Below, one piece after another: positions 28,016-37,158 of a DNA stretch of 64,000 nucleotides; within the stretch, counting starts at the first letter, position 1, and each line of letters starts with the position of its first letter. A program made the translations under genes and the position numbers. Source of the stretch: DATAXP01 sp963708675 (GTDB lineage Bacteria > Planctomycetota > Planctomycetia > Pirellulales > PNKZ01); the NCBI GenBank assembly GCA_963708675.1, contig CAVPTO010000003.1, positions 1,860,001 through 1,924,000 on the forward strand, written 5' to 3'. The notes under the pieces are model-generated. The model made no database searches. It was not told the DNA's origin and was given only the letters and a program-made list of their open reading frames with translations.

Positions 28016-28705
28016 TCAACCGCAGGTCGACGGCACCGCGACGACGAGCCCCTCGATCCGATCGACCCACGAACGCAGCGATTCGACACCGCGAATCGGC
28101 GGCCCGTGACCGACGCAGACCAGCGAAGGTTCCAAGTCGACCAGCAACCGCATCGAGCGGCGATTGGCCAGCGGGTCGGCTGAGAAGAACCACGGCGGCT
28201 CGTGTAGTCCTGGGACGGTCGTCACCAGGTTCATGGTGTTGATCACGTCGCCGGCGATGGCCACTCGATCGCTGGGACGAAAGAAAATCACGTGCCCCGG
28301 CGTGTGCCCGGGGGCGTGCACGACGCGGAAGCCCGCGACCTCATCCCCCTCGACAAGATGCCGCGCGACGGGATGCGGCGGACCCGCGAAGCACGCCCGC
28401 GATACCGCAAGCGCGGGGGACGCAGGTTGCATGGGTTCGGTCCCTTCCATGGCAGCGACGTCGGCCGAGTGACAAGCCAACGGCACGCCATAGGCTTCGC
28501 ACAATGAGTGCGCGGAACCTTGGTGGTCGGGATGGCAGTGCGTTAGGGCGATCATCGACAACGATCGGCCACGCAACTGTCGCACGATCCGTCGGTGCGA
28601 CCATCGCGTGCCGGCGTCGATGAGCACATCGCCCGCCAGATAGACGTTGATGGCATGAGGCGGAAAGCCTCGCAACTGCCACAGACCATCCGCGAGCTGA
28701 TGCAT
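28016..28705 (-). CDS. MBL-fold metallo-hydrolase
   Basis: 229 aa. Metal-binding motifs of the metallo-beta-lactamase fold are all present: THCHPDHQG, HAPGHTPGH, the bridging Asp in AIAGDVINT and the last His in VCVGHGPPI. The family includes glyoxalase II, lactonases and related hydrolases; this one has no extra domain. It lies 16 nt downstream of the ThDP decarboxylase gene and may share its transcript. Substrate not determinable. Confidence 0.9.
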   Translation of the reverse strand: MHQLADGLWQLRGFPPHAINVYLAGDVLIDAGTRWSHRRIVRQLRGRSLSMIALTHCHPDHQGSAHSLCEAYGVPLACHSADVAAMEGTEPMQPASPALAVSRACFAGPPHPVARHLVEGDEVAGFRVVHAPGHTPGHVIFFRPSDRVAIAGDVINTMNLVTTVPGLHEPPWFFSADPLANRRSMRLLVDLEPSLVCVGHGPPIRGVESLRSWVDRIEGLVVAVPSTCG

Positions 28706-28721
28706 GACACCCTCAGCAGCT

Positions 28722-30410
28722 TTACACCTTCTTGCTCAACTTCTCGGCCAACCGCTCGAGCGCGAAGCTGTGATCGGTTTCGCCGATGTGAACCTGTATC
28801 AAGTGTACTCCGCGGTCGTTCCAAGCGGCAGAAAGAGCGGCGTCGAATTCTCCTTCAGTGCGAACCTGGTAGCCTTTGCCGCCGCCATAGACCTCGGGCA
28901 GCTTGTGGTACTGCCAAGGGTTGATGTCGTTGTACGCGCCGGGATGCAGGACGCGTTCGGTGCCGTAACCCTTGTTGTCGAGGAGGATGACAATGGCGTG
29001 GAACTTGTGGCGGATGATCGTCGACAACTCGTTGCCGGTCATCTGAAAGGCCCCGTCGCCGACAATCGCGACGATCCGCTCGTCCGGCCTCGAAACCGCT
29101 GCCCCCAGCGCGGCGGGGACCGAAAAACCCATCGACGTGTAGTAGGCTGGCCCGATGAACTCGGTGCGTCCATGCGTCGTTAGCTCGGTCCCGGCGAACA
29201 GGGCGTCGCCGACGTCGCAAATGACGATCGTCTTGTCGTCGAGCGACTCGTCGAGCCGTGCAATGACGCGCATGATCGTGATCGGCTCTTTGGGCTTCAA
29301 CGCGAATGGCTGCGATTGGTGGGCGGGCGTTTCGGGCATCGGCCGTTCTGGCGGCGACGGGCGACGCGCCGAGAGCTCGGCGATGAAATCACCGAGGAAG
29401 ACGTCGTGATAGTAATGATGCCGAATTCGCAACTGCTCGTTCGTGGCGTAGATCCACTTCGCCGGATCGATGTTGGCCGTGAAGATGCCGAGGTCGATGT
29501 CGGTGAGGAACGTGCCAAGCAACAAAAGGCAGTCGCTGTCCTCGACGAAGTGAGTCACTTCCTCACGGCTCATGGCGCCTTCGTAGAGGCCGACATACAG
29601 CGGATGCGTCTCGGGCACCACGCTTTTGCCCAACAGCGTGCCGGCGATCGGAATCTGCGTCGCCTCGGCTAGCGCGATGAGTTGATCCTGCAACGCAAAG
29701 CGGTGAATCTCGACGCCCGCGATGATGATCGGCTTCTTGGCGGCCGACAGGATGCGGGCGGCTTCGTCGGCGGCTTCGGCCAAGGCTTGCGGATCGCTCA
29801 CGAAGTGCGGATGGCGAAACTCGTGCGGAGCGGCAGGAATGACGCGCACCATGTCGCGCGGGATTTCGATGTACACGGGGCGTTTGTAGCGCACGGCAGC
29901 GTCGAGCACGCGGTCGATCTCGCGGAACGCGTTCACAGGATCGACAAGCTCGGTCGAGGCGACGCATAGCTTCTCGAATACTTCGAGCTGCGTGCGGAAA
30001 TCGCGCACCTTGTGATGCAGCAGCGGGTTGTTCGACCGCTCGCTCATGCCTGGCGAACCCGAAAGGACCACGACCGGCGACTTCTCGGCATACGCCCCGG
30101 CAATGCTGTTGGCGAGACTCAGGCCCCCGACGCAGTACGTGACGCACACCGCCCCCAGGCCGTTGATGCGTGCATAGGCGTCGGCGGCGAAACCGGCGTT
30201 GTCTTCGCGACAGCAACCGACGACGTTGATCGGGCTGTTGCAGAGCATCGTGTAAAAACCGAGCACGTAATCGCCCGGGATGCCGAATACGTCGCGAAGG
30301 CCGTAGTCCTGCAGCCGGCGGATGATGTACTCGCCGATCGACAAGCCTTCGACCGGGACGATCATCGAAAGGCCGTCGTTTTCGAGTGTGGTCGGCAGCG
30401 GTGTGGGCAT
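28722..30410 (-). CDS. ThDP-dependent 2-keto-acid decarboxylase (pyruvate/indolepyruvate decarboxylase type)
   Basis: 562 aa, typical length for PDC/IPDC enzymes, which turn 2-keto acids into aldehydes. Visible features: the catalytic Glu in CREDNAGFAADAYAR near residue 69, the paired His typical of decarboxylases in NPLLHHKVRDF near 132, and the ThDP motif GDGAFQMTGNE ending in LLDNKGYGTE. The HH pair points away from acetolactate synthase. Next downstream is an MBL hydrolase. Which keto acid it uses cannot be told; a mixed-acid or amino-acid-derived aldehyde route is possible. Confidence 0.9.
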   Translation of the reverse strand: MPTPLPTTLENDGLSMIVPVEGLSIGEYIIRRLQDYGLRDVFGIPGDYVLGFYTMLCNSPINVVGCCREDNAGFAADAYARINGLGAVCVTYCVGGLSLANSIAGAYAEKSPVVVLSGSPGMSERSNNPLLHHKVRDFRTQLEVFEKLCVASTELVDPVNAFREIDRVLDAAVRYKRPVYIEIPRDMVRVIPAAPHEFRHPHFVSDPQALAEAADEAARILSAAKKPIIIAGVEIHRFALQDQLIALAEATQIPIAGTLLGKSVVPETHPLYVGLYEGAMSREEVTHFVEDSDCLLLLGTFLTDIDLGIFTANIDPAKWIYATNEQLRIRHHYYHDVFLGDFIAELSARRPSPPERPMPETPAHQSQPFALKPKEPITIMRVIARLDESLDDKTIVICDVGDALFAGTELTTHGRTEFIGPAYYTSMGFSVPAALGAAVSRPDERIVAIVGDGAFQMTGNELSTIIRHKFHAIVILLDNKGYGTERVLHPGAYNDINPWQYHKLPEVYGGGKGYQVRTEGEFDAALSAAWNDRGVHLIQVHIGETDHSFALERLAEKLSKKV

Positions 30411-30426
30411 GCGACTTCCCTCACGG

Positions 30427-30633
30427 TTACGGGTCGTTGTTCTTTTCGCGGCGAAGACGAGCGCGACGCGACGCGAGCGCAGCCCCCCAAAACGCGAGGA
30501 AGCCGAGCACGCAGGCCATTACCACGACGAAACGCCTCGGGTCGTGATTGAACCGATACGCGCCAATGGCATGGAAGACGCCCCAGCCGAGCACGCCGAC
30601 GACGATCAACAAGATGGCGTACTGCGGCCTCAT
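30427..30633 (-). CDS. Small two-helix membrane protein
   Basis: 68 aa with two hydrophobic segments (ILLIVVGVLGWGVFHAIGAY and FVVVMACVLGFLAFWGAALA) joined by a charged loop NHDPRRF, ending in a basic tail (SRRARLRREKNN). It lies 16 nt upstream of the decarboxylase gene and may be co-transcribed. No known family recognised. Confidence 0.65.
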   Translation of the reverse strand: MRPQYAILLIVVGVLGWGVFHAIGAYRFNHDPRRFVVVMACVLGFLAFWGAALASRRARLRREKNNDP

Positions 30634-30735
30634 GACGACATTATACGGGCGACCGGTCGGATTGGTCTGCGCCGGATGCTGCGTGTTTAGTCGCGACCGG
30701 GTACCCGTTCACGGGCGGCGATCGCGTGATGAACT

Positions 30736-30872
30736 CCTCTCCCTTTGGGAGAGGGTGGCGGCGCAGCCGCCGGGTGAGGGCGGCCTGCACTGCGATTCGC
30801 GCTGATAACAGTTCAGCCCGCCCTCATCCGATCCGCCTTCGGCGGACCACCTTCTCCCGGAGGGAGAAGGGT
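30736..30872. repeat. Composite palindromic repeat, family R1
   Basis: Nested hairpins: CTCTCCCTTTGGGAGAG, then GGCGGCGCAGCCGCC, then after an ~40-bp spacer ATCCGCCTTCGGCGGA and CTTCTCCCGGAGGGAGAAG. The reverse complement strongly resembles 43060-43189. Ends just before the fabF stop. Confidence 0.8.
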
Positions 30873-30878
30873 TAACCT

Positions 30879-32165
30879 TTACGCCGCGAAGCGCTTCAGA
30901 ACCAACGTGATGTTCTGTCCGCCGAAGCCGAAACTATTCGACGCTGCGACGTCGCAACGAGCGCGACGCGCTTCGTTGGGGATGTAATCGAGGTCGCAAT
31001 TCGGATCGGGCGAGTCGTAGTTAATCGTCGGCGGCAGCACGCCGTCGCGAATCGCCAACAGGCAGATGATCGCCTCGGCCGCACCGCCGGCGGCAATCAG
31101 GTGCCCCATCATGCTCTTCGTGCTGGAGATCGGCACCTTGTAGGCCAGCTCGCCGAAGACCTTTTTGATCGCGAGCGTCTCGACTTTATCGTTCACGTCG
31201 GTGCTCGTGCCGTGAGCGTTGATATAGTTGACGTCCGACGGATTCAATTGCGCGTCGGCCAGCGCCATGTTCAAACAGCTCGCGGCGCCGCGACCTTCGG
31301 GATGCGTATCGGTGATGCGGAACGCGTCGGCCGTCGAGCCATAGCCCACGACCTCGCCGTAAATCGTTGCCCCGCGGCGGCGAGCATGTTCGAGTTCTTC
31401 GAGCACCAGCATCGCACCACCTTCGCCGAGGACGAAGCCGTCGCGGTCATTGTCGAACGGTCGCGACGCTTTCGTCGGATCGTCGTTGCGCGTCGACAGG
31501 GCGGTGAGCAGATTGAAGCCCGTGACGCCGAACGGGTGAATCATGCTGTGAGCGCCGCCGGAGAGCATGATGTCGACGTCGTCGTGACGAATCATCTCGA
31601 CCGCTTCGCCAATGGCCTGGCTACTGGCGGCACAAGCGGTGAGGCAGTTGACGTTCGGCCCTTGGGCGTTGAACAGCCCCGCGAGATGGCCGGCCGGCAT
31701 GTTCGGTTCTTGGGCGAGTTCTTCACGCGGGTCGAGAATCTCGAGCCCTTTCTTGGCGAAGCGGGCGACATCGAGATTTTCGCCGTTCATGGCGCACATC
31801 ATCATTTGCGTGAAGCGGTCAAAGTCTTGCTGACCTTCGCCGCTGCCGAGGTACACGCCAAAGCGGGTCGGATCGAACCGCTTGTCGTCGAGAATGCCGG
31901 CGTCGCGCACGGCTTGGGTCGCGGCGCCGATGGCGAAGCGCGTGTGACGGCCGTGGTGCTTCCAGTCCTCGGGATTCTCGCCGACGGCCGACAGATCCCA
32001 ATCACGCACCTCGGCGGAGATCTTCGTCGGAAAATTGCTCGCATCGAACAGCGTCGTGTAACCGACGCCCGACTCGCCAGCTTGCAAACGCCGCCACATG
32101 GTTTCGACGTCGTTGCCTATGGGGGTAACACAGCCGAGGCCGGTAATGACAACGCGACGTCGCAT
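30879..32165 (-). CDS. fabF: Beta-ketoacyl-ACP synthase II-type
   Basis: 428 aa. FabF elongates acyl-ACP by condensation with malonyl-ACP in fatty-acid synthesis. The catalytic Cys178 in NCLTACAASSQ, the first His in NAHGTSTDVND and the second in MMGHLIAAGGAAEA form the KAS II triad. Last gene of a minus-strand set that includes two FabZ-like dehydratases and an ACP. This may be a second, specialised set rather than the housekeeping pathway, since fabD, fabG and fabH are absent here. Confidence 0.93.
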   Translation of the reverse strand: MRRRVVITGLGCVTPIGNDVETMWRRLQAGESGVGYTTLFDASNFPTKISAEVRDWDLSAVGENPEDWKHHGRHTRFAIGAATQAVRDAGILDDKRFDPTRFGVYLGSGEGQQDFDRFTQMMMCAMNGENLDVARFAKKGLEILDPREELAQEPNMPAGHLAGLFNAQGPNVNCLTACAASSQAIGEAVEMIRHDDVDIMLSGGAHSMIHPFGVTGFNLLTALSTRNDDPTKASRPFDNDRDGFVLGEGGAMLVLEELEHARRRGATIYGEVVGYGSTADAFRITDTHPEGRGAASCLNMALADAQLNPSDVNYINAHGTSTDVNDKVETLAIKKVFGELAYKVPISSTKSMMGHLIAAGGAAEAIICLLAIRDGVLPPTINYDSPDPNCDLDYIPNEARRARCDVAASNSFGFGGQNITLVLKRFAA

Positions 32166-32251
32166 AGATACGGTTCCCGTTGAATGCGGGTGATCGAACT
32201 TGAGGCGGCGAGCAACATCGCCGAACCTGGCCTCTGCGGCCGGCTTCTATT

Positions 32252-32782
32252 CTACCGGTTTTCGGCGGCTTTGATGGCCGTAAGGCCGGGGGGATCGGCC
32301 ATTCGGCTGCCGTCGGCGGTGCGGCCGACGTCGAACACGCCCAGCAGCTTCATGGTAAATACGAAATTCTTGGGCTCGAACAGCGACTTCGCCTGCCCCG
32401 TGTCCTTGAGATGGACGAACACGATCTCCATTTCAGCCTGCAATCGATCGCCAACATGGGCAGTGGCTGTGACGCGGCCTCCGTCGGCGTCGATGTGATC
32501 AATCGTCGCCGTGTAGATGAGCTGGTCGCCGGGGACCGCGGCGAAGTGGAACTCGGCCTTGGGAATCTTGGCGAGGATCACCTTCTCGTTGAATTGGTTC
32601 ACTTCGCCGACGAGCAAACCGCCCGTCTGCGCGAGGCCCTCGGTGATCAACGAGTTCGGCATCACCGGATAGCCCGGGAAGTGATCGTGCAGGTGCTCCT
32701 CGGCCAGTGAAATGTTCTTCACGGCCCGGGCACGGCGACCACTCTCGAACTCGATGAACCGATCGATCCAAATCCAACGCAT
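32252..32782 (-). CDS. FabZ-like 3-hydroxyacyl-ACP dehydratase (copy 1)
   Basis: 176 aa, hot-dog fold. The active-site His lies in EEHLHDHFPGYPVMPNS and the Glu in LITEGLAQTGG, matching FabZ/FabA chemistry (removal of water from 3-hydroxyacyl-ACP). Longer than the usual FabZ (~150 aa), with a C-terminal tail (VGRTADGSRMADPPG). Between the ACP and fabF genes in the same direction. Clearly a paralogue of the 33339-33824 gene. Confidence 0.88.
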   Translation of the reverse strand: MRWIWIDRFIEFESGRRARAVKNISLAEEHLHDHFPGYPVMPNSLITEGLAQTGGLLVGEVNQFNEKVILAKIPKAEFHFAAVPGDQLIYTATIDHIDADGGRVTATAHVGDRLQAEMEIVFVHLKDTGQAKSLFEPKNFVFTMKLLGVFDVGRTADGSRMADPPGLTAIKAAENR

Positions 32783-32807
32783 CGTCGGTCTCTGACTACG
32801 CGAGTAT

Positions 32808-32865
32808 GCACCGTTTAGCCGCGACGCGTAGCGAGCGCTCGCTGTGCGTCGCGGCTAAACGGTGC
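32808..32865. repeat. Hairpin repeat, family R2
   Basis: Exact 20-bp arms 32808-32827 and 32846-32865 (GCACCGTTTAGCCGCGACGC), loop 18 nt. Between the FabZ-like and ACP genes of the fatty-acid cluster. Confidence 0.85.
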
Positions 32866-32886
32866 CACACTGCAACGAAAAAGGTT

Positions 32887-33279
32887 TTAGCCCGTCACTG
32901 CGAGCTTAGACTCGACGTAACGGCACATGTCGGAGACGGTGAGCTGGTTGGCGAAGTCCTTGACGTTCGGGTTCTGAGCGAAGCGGCTCAGGTCGGCAAA
33001 CGGCATCCGCTCTTGCAGCTTGGCGACGCCTTCGGCCGTGACCTTGCCGTCCTTCACATACTCGGTGCTGGTCAGAATATCTTCCGGAAACAGCTCGGCA
33101 CGCGGCACCTTGATGTCGAACGCCTTTTCGAGGCGGAAGACAATGTCGAGGAAGTCGATGCTCTCGGCGCCCAGGTCGCCGACAAGCGTCGCATCGGGGG
33201 TGATTTCGTCTTCGTCCACGCCGAGGGCATTCACCAACGCGGCCTTAATCTTGTCCGACACTTCGGTTTTCGTCGTCAT
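32887..33279 (-). CDS. Acyl carrier protein, extended
   Basis: 130 aa, longer than the usual ~80. The phosphopantetheine Ser40 sits in LGAESIDFLDIVFRLEKAF, where the common DSL is ESI. A region rich in charged residues after ~65 (EDILTSTEYVKDGKVTAEG) and a final helix (TVSDMCRYVESKLAV) make up the extra length. Between two FabZ-like genes, so it probably carries the acyl chain for this cluster. May be dedicated to a special lipid. Confidence 0.9.
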   Translation of the reverse strand: MTTKTEVSDKIKAALVNALGVDEDEITPDATLVGDLGAESIDFLDIVFRLEKAFDIKVPRAELFPEDILTSTEYVKDGKVTAEGVAKLQERMPFADLSRFAQNPNVKDFANQLTVSDMCRYVESKLAVTG

Positions 33280-33338
33280 TCTCGTGCTTCTCCGGAAAAC
33301 GGTCCCGCCCGGCGGGCGTGTTTTGAATGGTTTCGGTT

Positions 33339-33824
33339 TCAGGCGGCGTTGACGATGGGCCGGTACAGCAGTGCGTAGAGCTCGCGAAGCTTCATCTTCA
33401 CGACATCGTCGGCGATTGCTTTGCCGGGGTCAGTCTCTGCCAGGTTGTATCGTTCTAGCGTCAGCCTCGCAGACACGGCTGTCGTCCCTTCGACGACACC
33501 CTGCGTCTTCAGCTTCGTAAGCCTCGGCCCCTGATCGATGACCTCGACCGTTACGGTGAGCGTCTGACCCGGCTCGACGAAGTTCGCGTACTTGACGTTG
33601 CGTGCCTCTTTTAACACCACGGTGCTGTGGGCGAAATCCTCGCCCGCGCGGATGAGCCAGGCGCTGGCCTGCGTCATCGCCTCGAGCATCATCACACCGG
33701 GCATGACCGGAAAGCCTGGAAAGTGGTCGGCGAGGTACTCTTCCGCCAAAGACAAGTTCTTAATGGCGACGAGCTTAGCGCCGGGTTCCAACTCGACAAT
33801 GCGATCCAGCAGCGTAAATCTCAT
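33339..33824 (-). CDS. FabZ-like 3-hydroxyacyl-ACP dehydratase (copy 2)
   Basis: 161 aa from ATG 33824 (MRFTLLDRIVELEPG); an upstream in-frame stretch of 46 codons has no ribosome site and is ignored. Active-site His in LADHFPGFPVMPG and Glu in MMLEAMTQAS. First gene of the minus-strand set dehydratase - ACP - dehydratase - FabF. Hot-dog fold enzyme for fatty-acid elongation; two paralogues in one cluster may act on different chain lengths or include one with an accessory role. Confidence 0.88.
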   Translation of the reverse strand: MRFTLLDRIVELEPGAKLVAIKNLSLAEEYLADHFPGFPVMPGVMMLEAMTQASAWLIRAGEDFAHSTVVLKEARNVKYANFVEPGQTLTVTVEVIDQGPRLTKLKTQGVVEGTTAVSARLTLERYNLAETDPGKAIADDVVKMKLRELYALLYRPIVNAA

Positions 33825-33965
33825 CGGCCGATTGGAGCGAGCGCCCCTCAGACTTTTCTTCGGCGCATACCCAAAGCGCCCTGATTTAAGGCTCTGAGTA
33901 TACCGGGGCTTACCTAAGCCGACAATCGCGAAAAGTCGTGACGACCGGCAGGGTTTCGCCAAGCG

Positions 33966-34595
33966 TTAAACCTTGCCGCCGTCGATGGATGCCGGCATGC
34001 GAGACGGTGTCACGGGGACCAGCTTCGGCGTCGGAAGGCAGTGGCCGAAGATGCGACCGACGCGACGCCTCAAGGTGCGGAAGTCGTGACGCAGCGGATC
34101 GCACAGCGAGAGCGGCGGCGCTTGGCCGAGCCACTTCTTCGCCAGCAGCCGCATGTTGGCGTGAAACGTCTTCTCGCAAGGCCCGTGGGCGTAGTAGCGC
34201 TTCGAGTCGTGGCGACGCAAGTCCCCGTCGAACGCCTCGCCGACATGCCACAGCTCGTGGCACACCGTCGCCAATTTCTCCTCGAACGGCAAATTCAAAA
34301 ACCGCGGCAAATAGAAACTCAGCAGGTACAGCATCTCGCGGCCATCGCCGTCGACAATCTTTTCGATCGTCCATCGCTTGCCTCTTCGCGTGGTCTCGAC
34401 CGCGCCATGGGCGAAACGCATCGGCGTCAGCGATGCCTGAATCCCATACTGCGAGCGACGCCTCGCCTGGCACCAACGGATCGCGATGCGATCGACGTCG
34501 ATGTGGGCGAACTCAGGCAGTCGAGCGGCGATGTCGGCGCAAACGTGCCGCATGTGCCGCGTGAAGTCGAAACCGGACTCGTCTTGCCGTTCCAT
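33966..34595 (-). CDS. Predicted zinc metallopeptidase
   Basis: 209 aa from ATG 34595 (MERQDESGFDFTRHMRHVC). Residues ~100-125 contain TVCHELWHVGEAFDGDLRRH, an HExxH zinc motif with a following Asp and His that could complete the site. No signal peptide, so probably cytoplasmic. Neighbours the ribosomal cluster end (119 nt after rplQ) and may lie on the same transcript. I do not recognise a named family beyond predicted metallopeptidases; substrate unknown. Confidence 0.78.
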   Translation of the reverse strand: MERQDESGFDFTRHMRHVCADIAARLPEFAHIDVDRIAIRWCQARRRSQYGIQASLTPMRFAHGAVETTRRGKRWTIEKIVDGDGREMLYLLSFYLPRFLNLPFEEKLATVCHELWHVGEAFDGDLRRHDSKRYYAHGPCEKTFHANMRLLAKKWLGQAPPLSLCDPLRHDFRTLRRRVGRIFGHCLPTPKLVPVTPSRMPASIDGGKV

Positions 34596-34605
34596 GGCTG
34601 TGTAT

Positions 34606-34692
34606 TGTAGGGAACGCCCTCTCTGGCGTTCCTCAGAATGAGTGGAGACGTCGCTCACAGCTCACGGAACGCCACGGAGGGCGTTCCCTACA
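34606..34692. repeat. Imperfect inverted repeat after rplQ
   Basis: Arms 34606-34632 and 34666-34692 pair with about two mismatches (core GGGAACGCCCTC). Fills the gap between rplQ and the metallopeptidase gene; no T-run. Confidence 0.75.
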
Positions 34693-34714
34693 GGAACGCG
34701 TCCATTGTGAATGG

Positions 34715-35296
34715 CTACGTAGCCGCAGGCTCTTCCTTCTCAAACGCCGGCGCGGGGGCCGTGCGTGCTTTGCGATCGTTGACGCCAACGAACTCGAGCA
34801 TGGCGCGCGTGCCGTTGTCGCCGAGTCGCGGCTTCGCAAGACGCATGATCCGCGTGTATCCGCCCGGACGATCAGCCATCCGCGGCGCGATCTCGTCGAA
34901 GCAGATCTTCATCGCCTGCTTGTCGCCGAGCAACACAAGCACGCGGCGGCGGGCAGCCACGACGGGCGCGGTCGCGGCGTTCCACTGCTTGTACTTCGCG
35001 CTCTCACGCCAGGTTTTCCAAGCCGACGAGTTGCGCTCGGCATCGGTTCCGAAGCCCTTGGCTTCGTCGATATGAGGCAACGCGCGACGAGCGATCGTGA
35101 TGCACTTCTCGACGAGCGGGCGAACTTCCTTCGCCTTTTCGAGCGTCGTGATGATGCGACCTTTGATCTTCGGCTTGTTGTCGTCGAGCTCGCTGTCGCG
35201 CTCGGTGAGGAACAGGGCCGAGGCCAGGTTGCGCAGCAACGCGCGCTGGTGAGACGGCGAACGTCCGAGCGTGCGGCCTTTGCGTCTGTGTCGCAT
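34715..35296 (-). CDS. rplQ: 50S ribosomal protein L17
   Basis: 193 aa. The start MRHRRKGRTLGRSPSHQRAL is the conserved L17 opening, and the core fits the family, which lines the peptide exit tunnel surface. Longer than the ~120 aa E. coli protein: an insert after LPHIDEAKGFGTDAERNSSAW and a C-terminal tail ending KEEPAAT are extra. Last gene of the alpha operon, 66 nt after rpoA. Confidence 0.97.
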   Translation of the reverse strand: MRHRRKGRTLGRSPSHQRALLRNLASALFLTERDSELDDNKPKIKGRIITTLEKAKEVRPLVEKCITIARRALPHIDEAKGFGTDAERNSSAWKTWRESAKYKQWNAATAPVVAARRRVLVLLGDKQAMKICFDEIAPRMADRPGGYTRIMRLAKPRLGDNGTRAMLEFVGVNDRKARTAPAPAFEKEEPAAT

Positions 35297-35362
35297 CGAA
35301 AAGTTTCCTTATCACTACAAAACGTAAGCGTATTACAGCGATGAAGCTAAGCAGCACCACAG

Positions 35363-36356
35363 CTAAACAGCACTGGCAGTCGGCACGCGCATGCCGAGGC
35401 TGAGGCCCATTTCAGTCAGCTTTTCGCGAATTTCGTTAAGCGTCGTGTCGCCGAAGTTGCGAACCTCGAGCAACTGGTCGGGCGAACGCTGCACCAAATC
35501 GCGAACCGTGTTGATGTTCTCCGACTCAAGGCAATTCGTGGCCCGAACGGAGAGATTCATCTCGGCGATGTTCATTCCCAACTTGCTCTCGATCGCTGCG
35601 TCGCTCATGCCGCTCGGATAGCTCCGGCCTTCGGCATGCACGGGCGAACCGAGCTCGCTGTACTGAACGAACGGATTGAGATGCTTGCGCAGGATCTTGG
35701 CCGACTCGATCAGCGCCATCTCGGGGCCGATCGAACCGTTGGTCCAGATTTCGAGCGTGAGCTTGTCGTAGTTCGTCTTTTGACCGACACGCGTCTCTTC
35801 GATCTCGTAGCGAACGCGCGTCACTGGGCTGTACACGGCGTCGATCGGGATGATGCCGATCTCTTGCACGTTCGGGCTGTGCTCGGTCGACGGCACGTAG
35901 CCGCGACCGTTCTCGACGACCATCTCGATCTCGAAAGGGACGTCGGCCGTCAGGGTGGCGATGACGTGATCCTTGTTGATCACCTCGACCTGGTCCGACG
36001 GTTTGGATGTCGGCGGCGGTGACGACGCCCTTCGTCTTCTTCGAGATTTGAATGACGCGTGTGCTCTCGCCGTGATTCTTCACCACCAACGACTTGACGT
36101 TGAGGATGATGTCGGTCACGTCCTCGACCACGCCGGGCAGCGTGGTGAACTCGTGCTGAGCGCCCTGCATCTTCACTTGCGTGACGGCGCTGCCTTCGAG
36201 GCTCGAAAGCAGAATGCGCCGCAAGCTATTGCCGATCGTCACACCGAAGCCGCGTTCAAACGGCTCGGCGGTGAACTTACCGTAGGTGCTCGTCAGTGAT
36301 TTCGTGTCGCAAGTAACGAGACTGGGAAGCTCCAGTCCACGCCATCGGATACGCAT
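35363..36356 (-). CDS. rpoA: RNA polymerase alpha subunit, with apparent frameshift
   Basis: The N-terminal part (MRIRWRGLELPSLVTC..., from 36356) contains the dimer domain up to VVTAADIQT; from 35998 the adjacent frame continues it (SDQVEVINKDHVIATLTAD) through the second half of the N-domain and the alpha-CTD (ATNCLESENINTVRDL, RNFGDTTLNEI). One extra base near 35999 (CC in minus-strand AAACCG) joins them into a 330-aa protein of normal length. As the gene is essential, a sequencing indel is most likely. Between rpsD and rplQ, as in the standard alpha operon. Confidence 0.93.
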
Positions 36357-36380
36357 GCCAATTCTCCGGGTGTTGAGACG

Positions 36381-36442
36381 GCAGTAGGCAGAGGGCAGTA
36401 GGCAGTTTCATCACTGCCTACTGCCGACTGCCTTCTGCCTAC
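36381..36442. repeat. Word-type palindrome (CAGTAGGCAG) between rpsD and rpoA
   Basis: Left arm uses repeated GGCAGTAGGCAG-like words, right arm CTGCCTACTGCC-like words; imperfect pairing over about 25 bp. It lies entirely inside the 93-nt gap and precedes the rpsD stop by a few bases. Confidence 0.8.
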
Positions 36443-36449
36443 TTGTTTA

Positions 36450-37076
36450 CTACTTAGAGCAAAGCTCGATGATGAGCTGGGTTTGTACAGGTATCGATAC
36501 GTCTTGAGCCTCGGGCAACCGAACGACGCGTCCCTCGGGAAGCGGGCCGTCGAGCCGTGACAGGAAATCGGGAACCTCGCGCTGATGCTCCGACATGTTG
36601 GCCTGCACCGCTTGCAGGCTGCTCTTACGGTTCTTCACGCGGATGATGTCGTTCGGCTTGACGAGGTAGCTGGGAATGTCGACGCGACGACCATTGACCG
36701 TCAAATGTCCGTGACGGACGAGTTGGCGCGCCTGGGCGCGGCTCAAGCCGAAGCCGAGGCGATGCACCACGTTGTCCAAGCGGCGCTCGAGCAGCGACAT
36801 CAAGGTTTCGCCCGTGTTGCCGCGCGAGCGTTCAGCCTCGGCAAAGTACGTGCGAAACTGGCGCTCGAGCACGCCGTAGTAATGCTTGACCTTCTGCTTT
36901 TCGCGAAGGTGGACGCCGTAGTCGGTCAGCTTTCCACGGCGGACGTTGTGCATGCCCGGCGGCGAGTCACGGCGTTCGATGCCGCACTTCGGCGTATCGC
37001 AACGCGTTCCCTTGAGGAACAACTTCATGCCTTCACGGCGGCAGAGGCGGCAAACAGGTCCGGTCGTACGAGCCAT
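36450..37076 (-). CDS. rpsD: 30S ribosomal protein S4
   Basis: 208 aa. Nucleates 30S assembly by binding 16S rRNA and represses the alpha operon in E. coli. The zinc-containing (C+) form: Cys9, Cys12, Cys26, Cys31 in the N-terminal part. The S4 RNA-binding fold follows (ERRLDNVVHRLGFGLSRAQA...VRHGHLTVNGRRVDIPS). Alpha operon order rpsM-rpsK-rpsD-rpoA-rplQ is kept. Confidence 0.98.
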   Translation of the reverse strand: MARTTGPVCRLCRREGMKLFLKGTRCDTPKCGIERRDSPPGMHNVRRGKLTDYGVHLREKQKVKHYYGVLERQFRTYFAEAERSRGNTGETLMSLLERRLDNVVHRLGFGLSRAQARQLVRHGHLTVNGRRVDIPSYLVKPNDIIRVKNRKSSLQAVQANMSEHQREVPDFLSRLDGPLPEGRVVRLPEAQDVSIPVQTQLIIELCSK

Positions 37077-37158
37077 TTTCGATTAACGCTTTTTCGAGGT
37101 GATTTCAGTGGGTCGGTGCGATGTTCCGAACGGTGCATGAAGCACGCGTCGCAATGAG

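Noticed and set aside
28160..28480. Possible small gene opposite the MBL hydrolase
   Set aside because: No ribosome site, antisense to a clear hydrolase.
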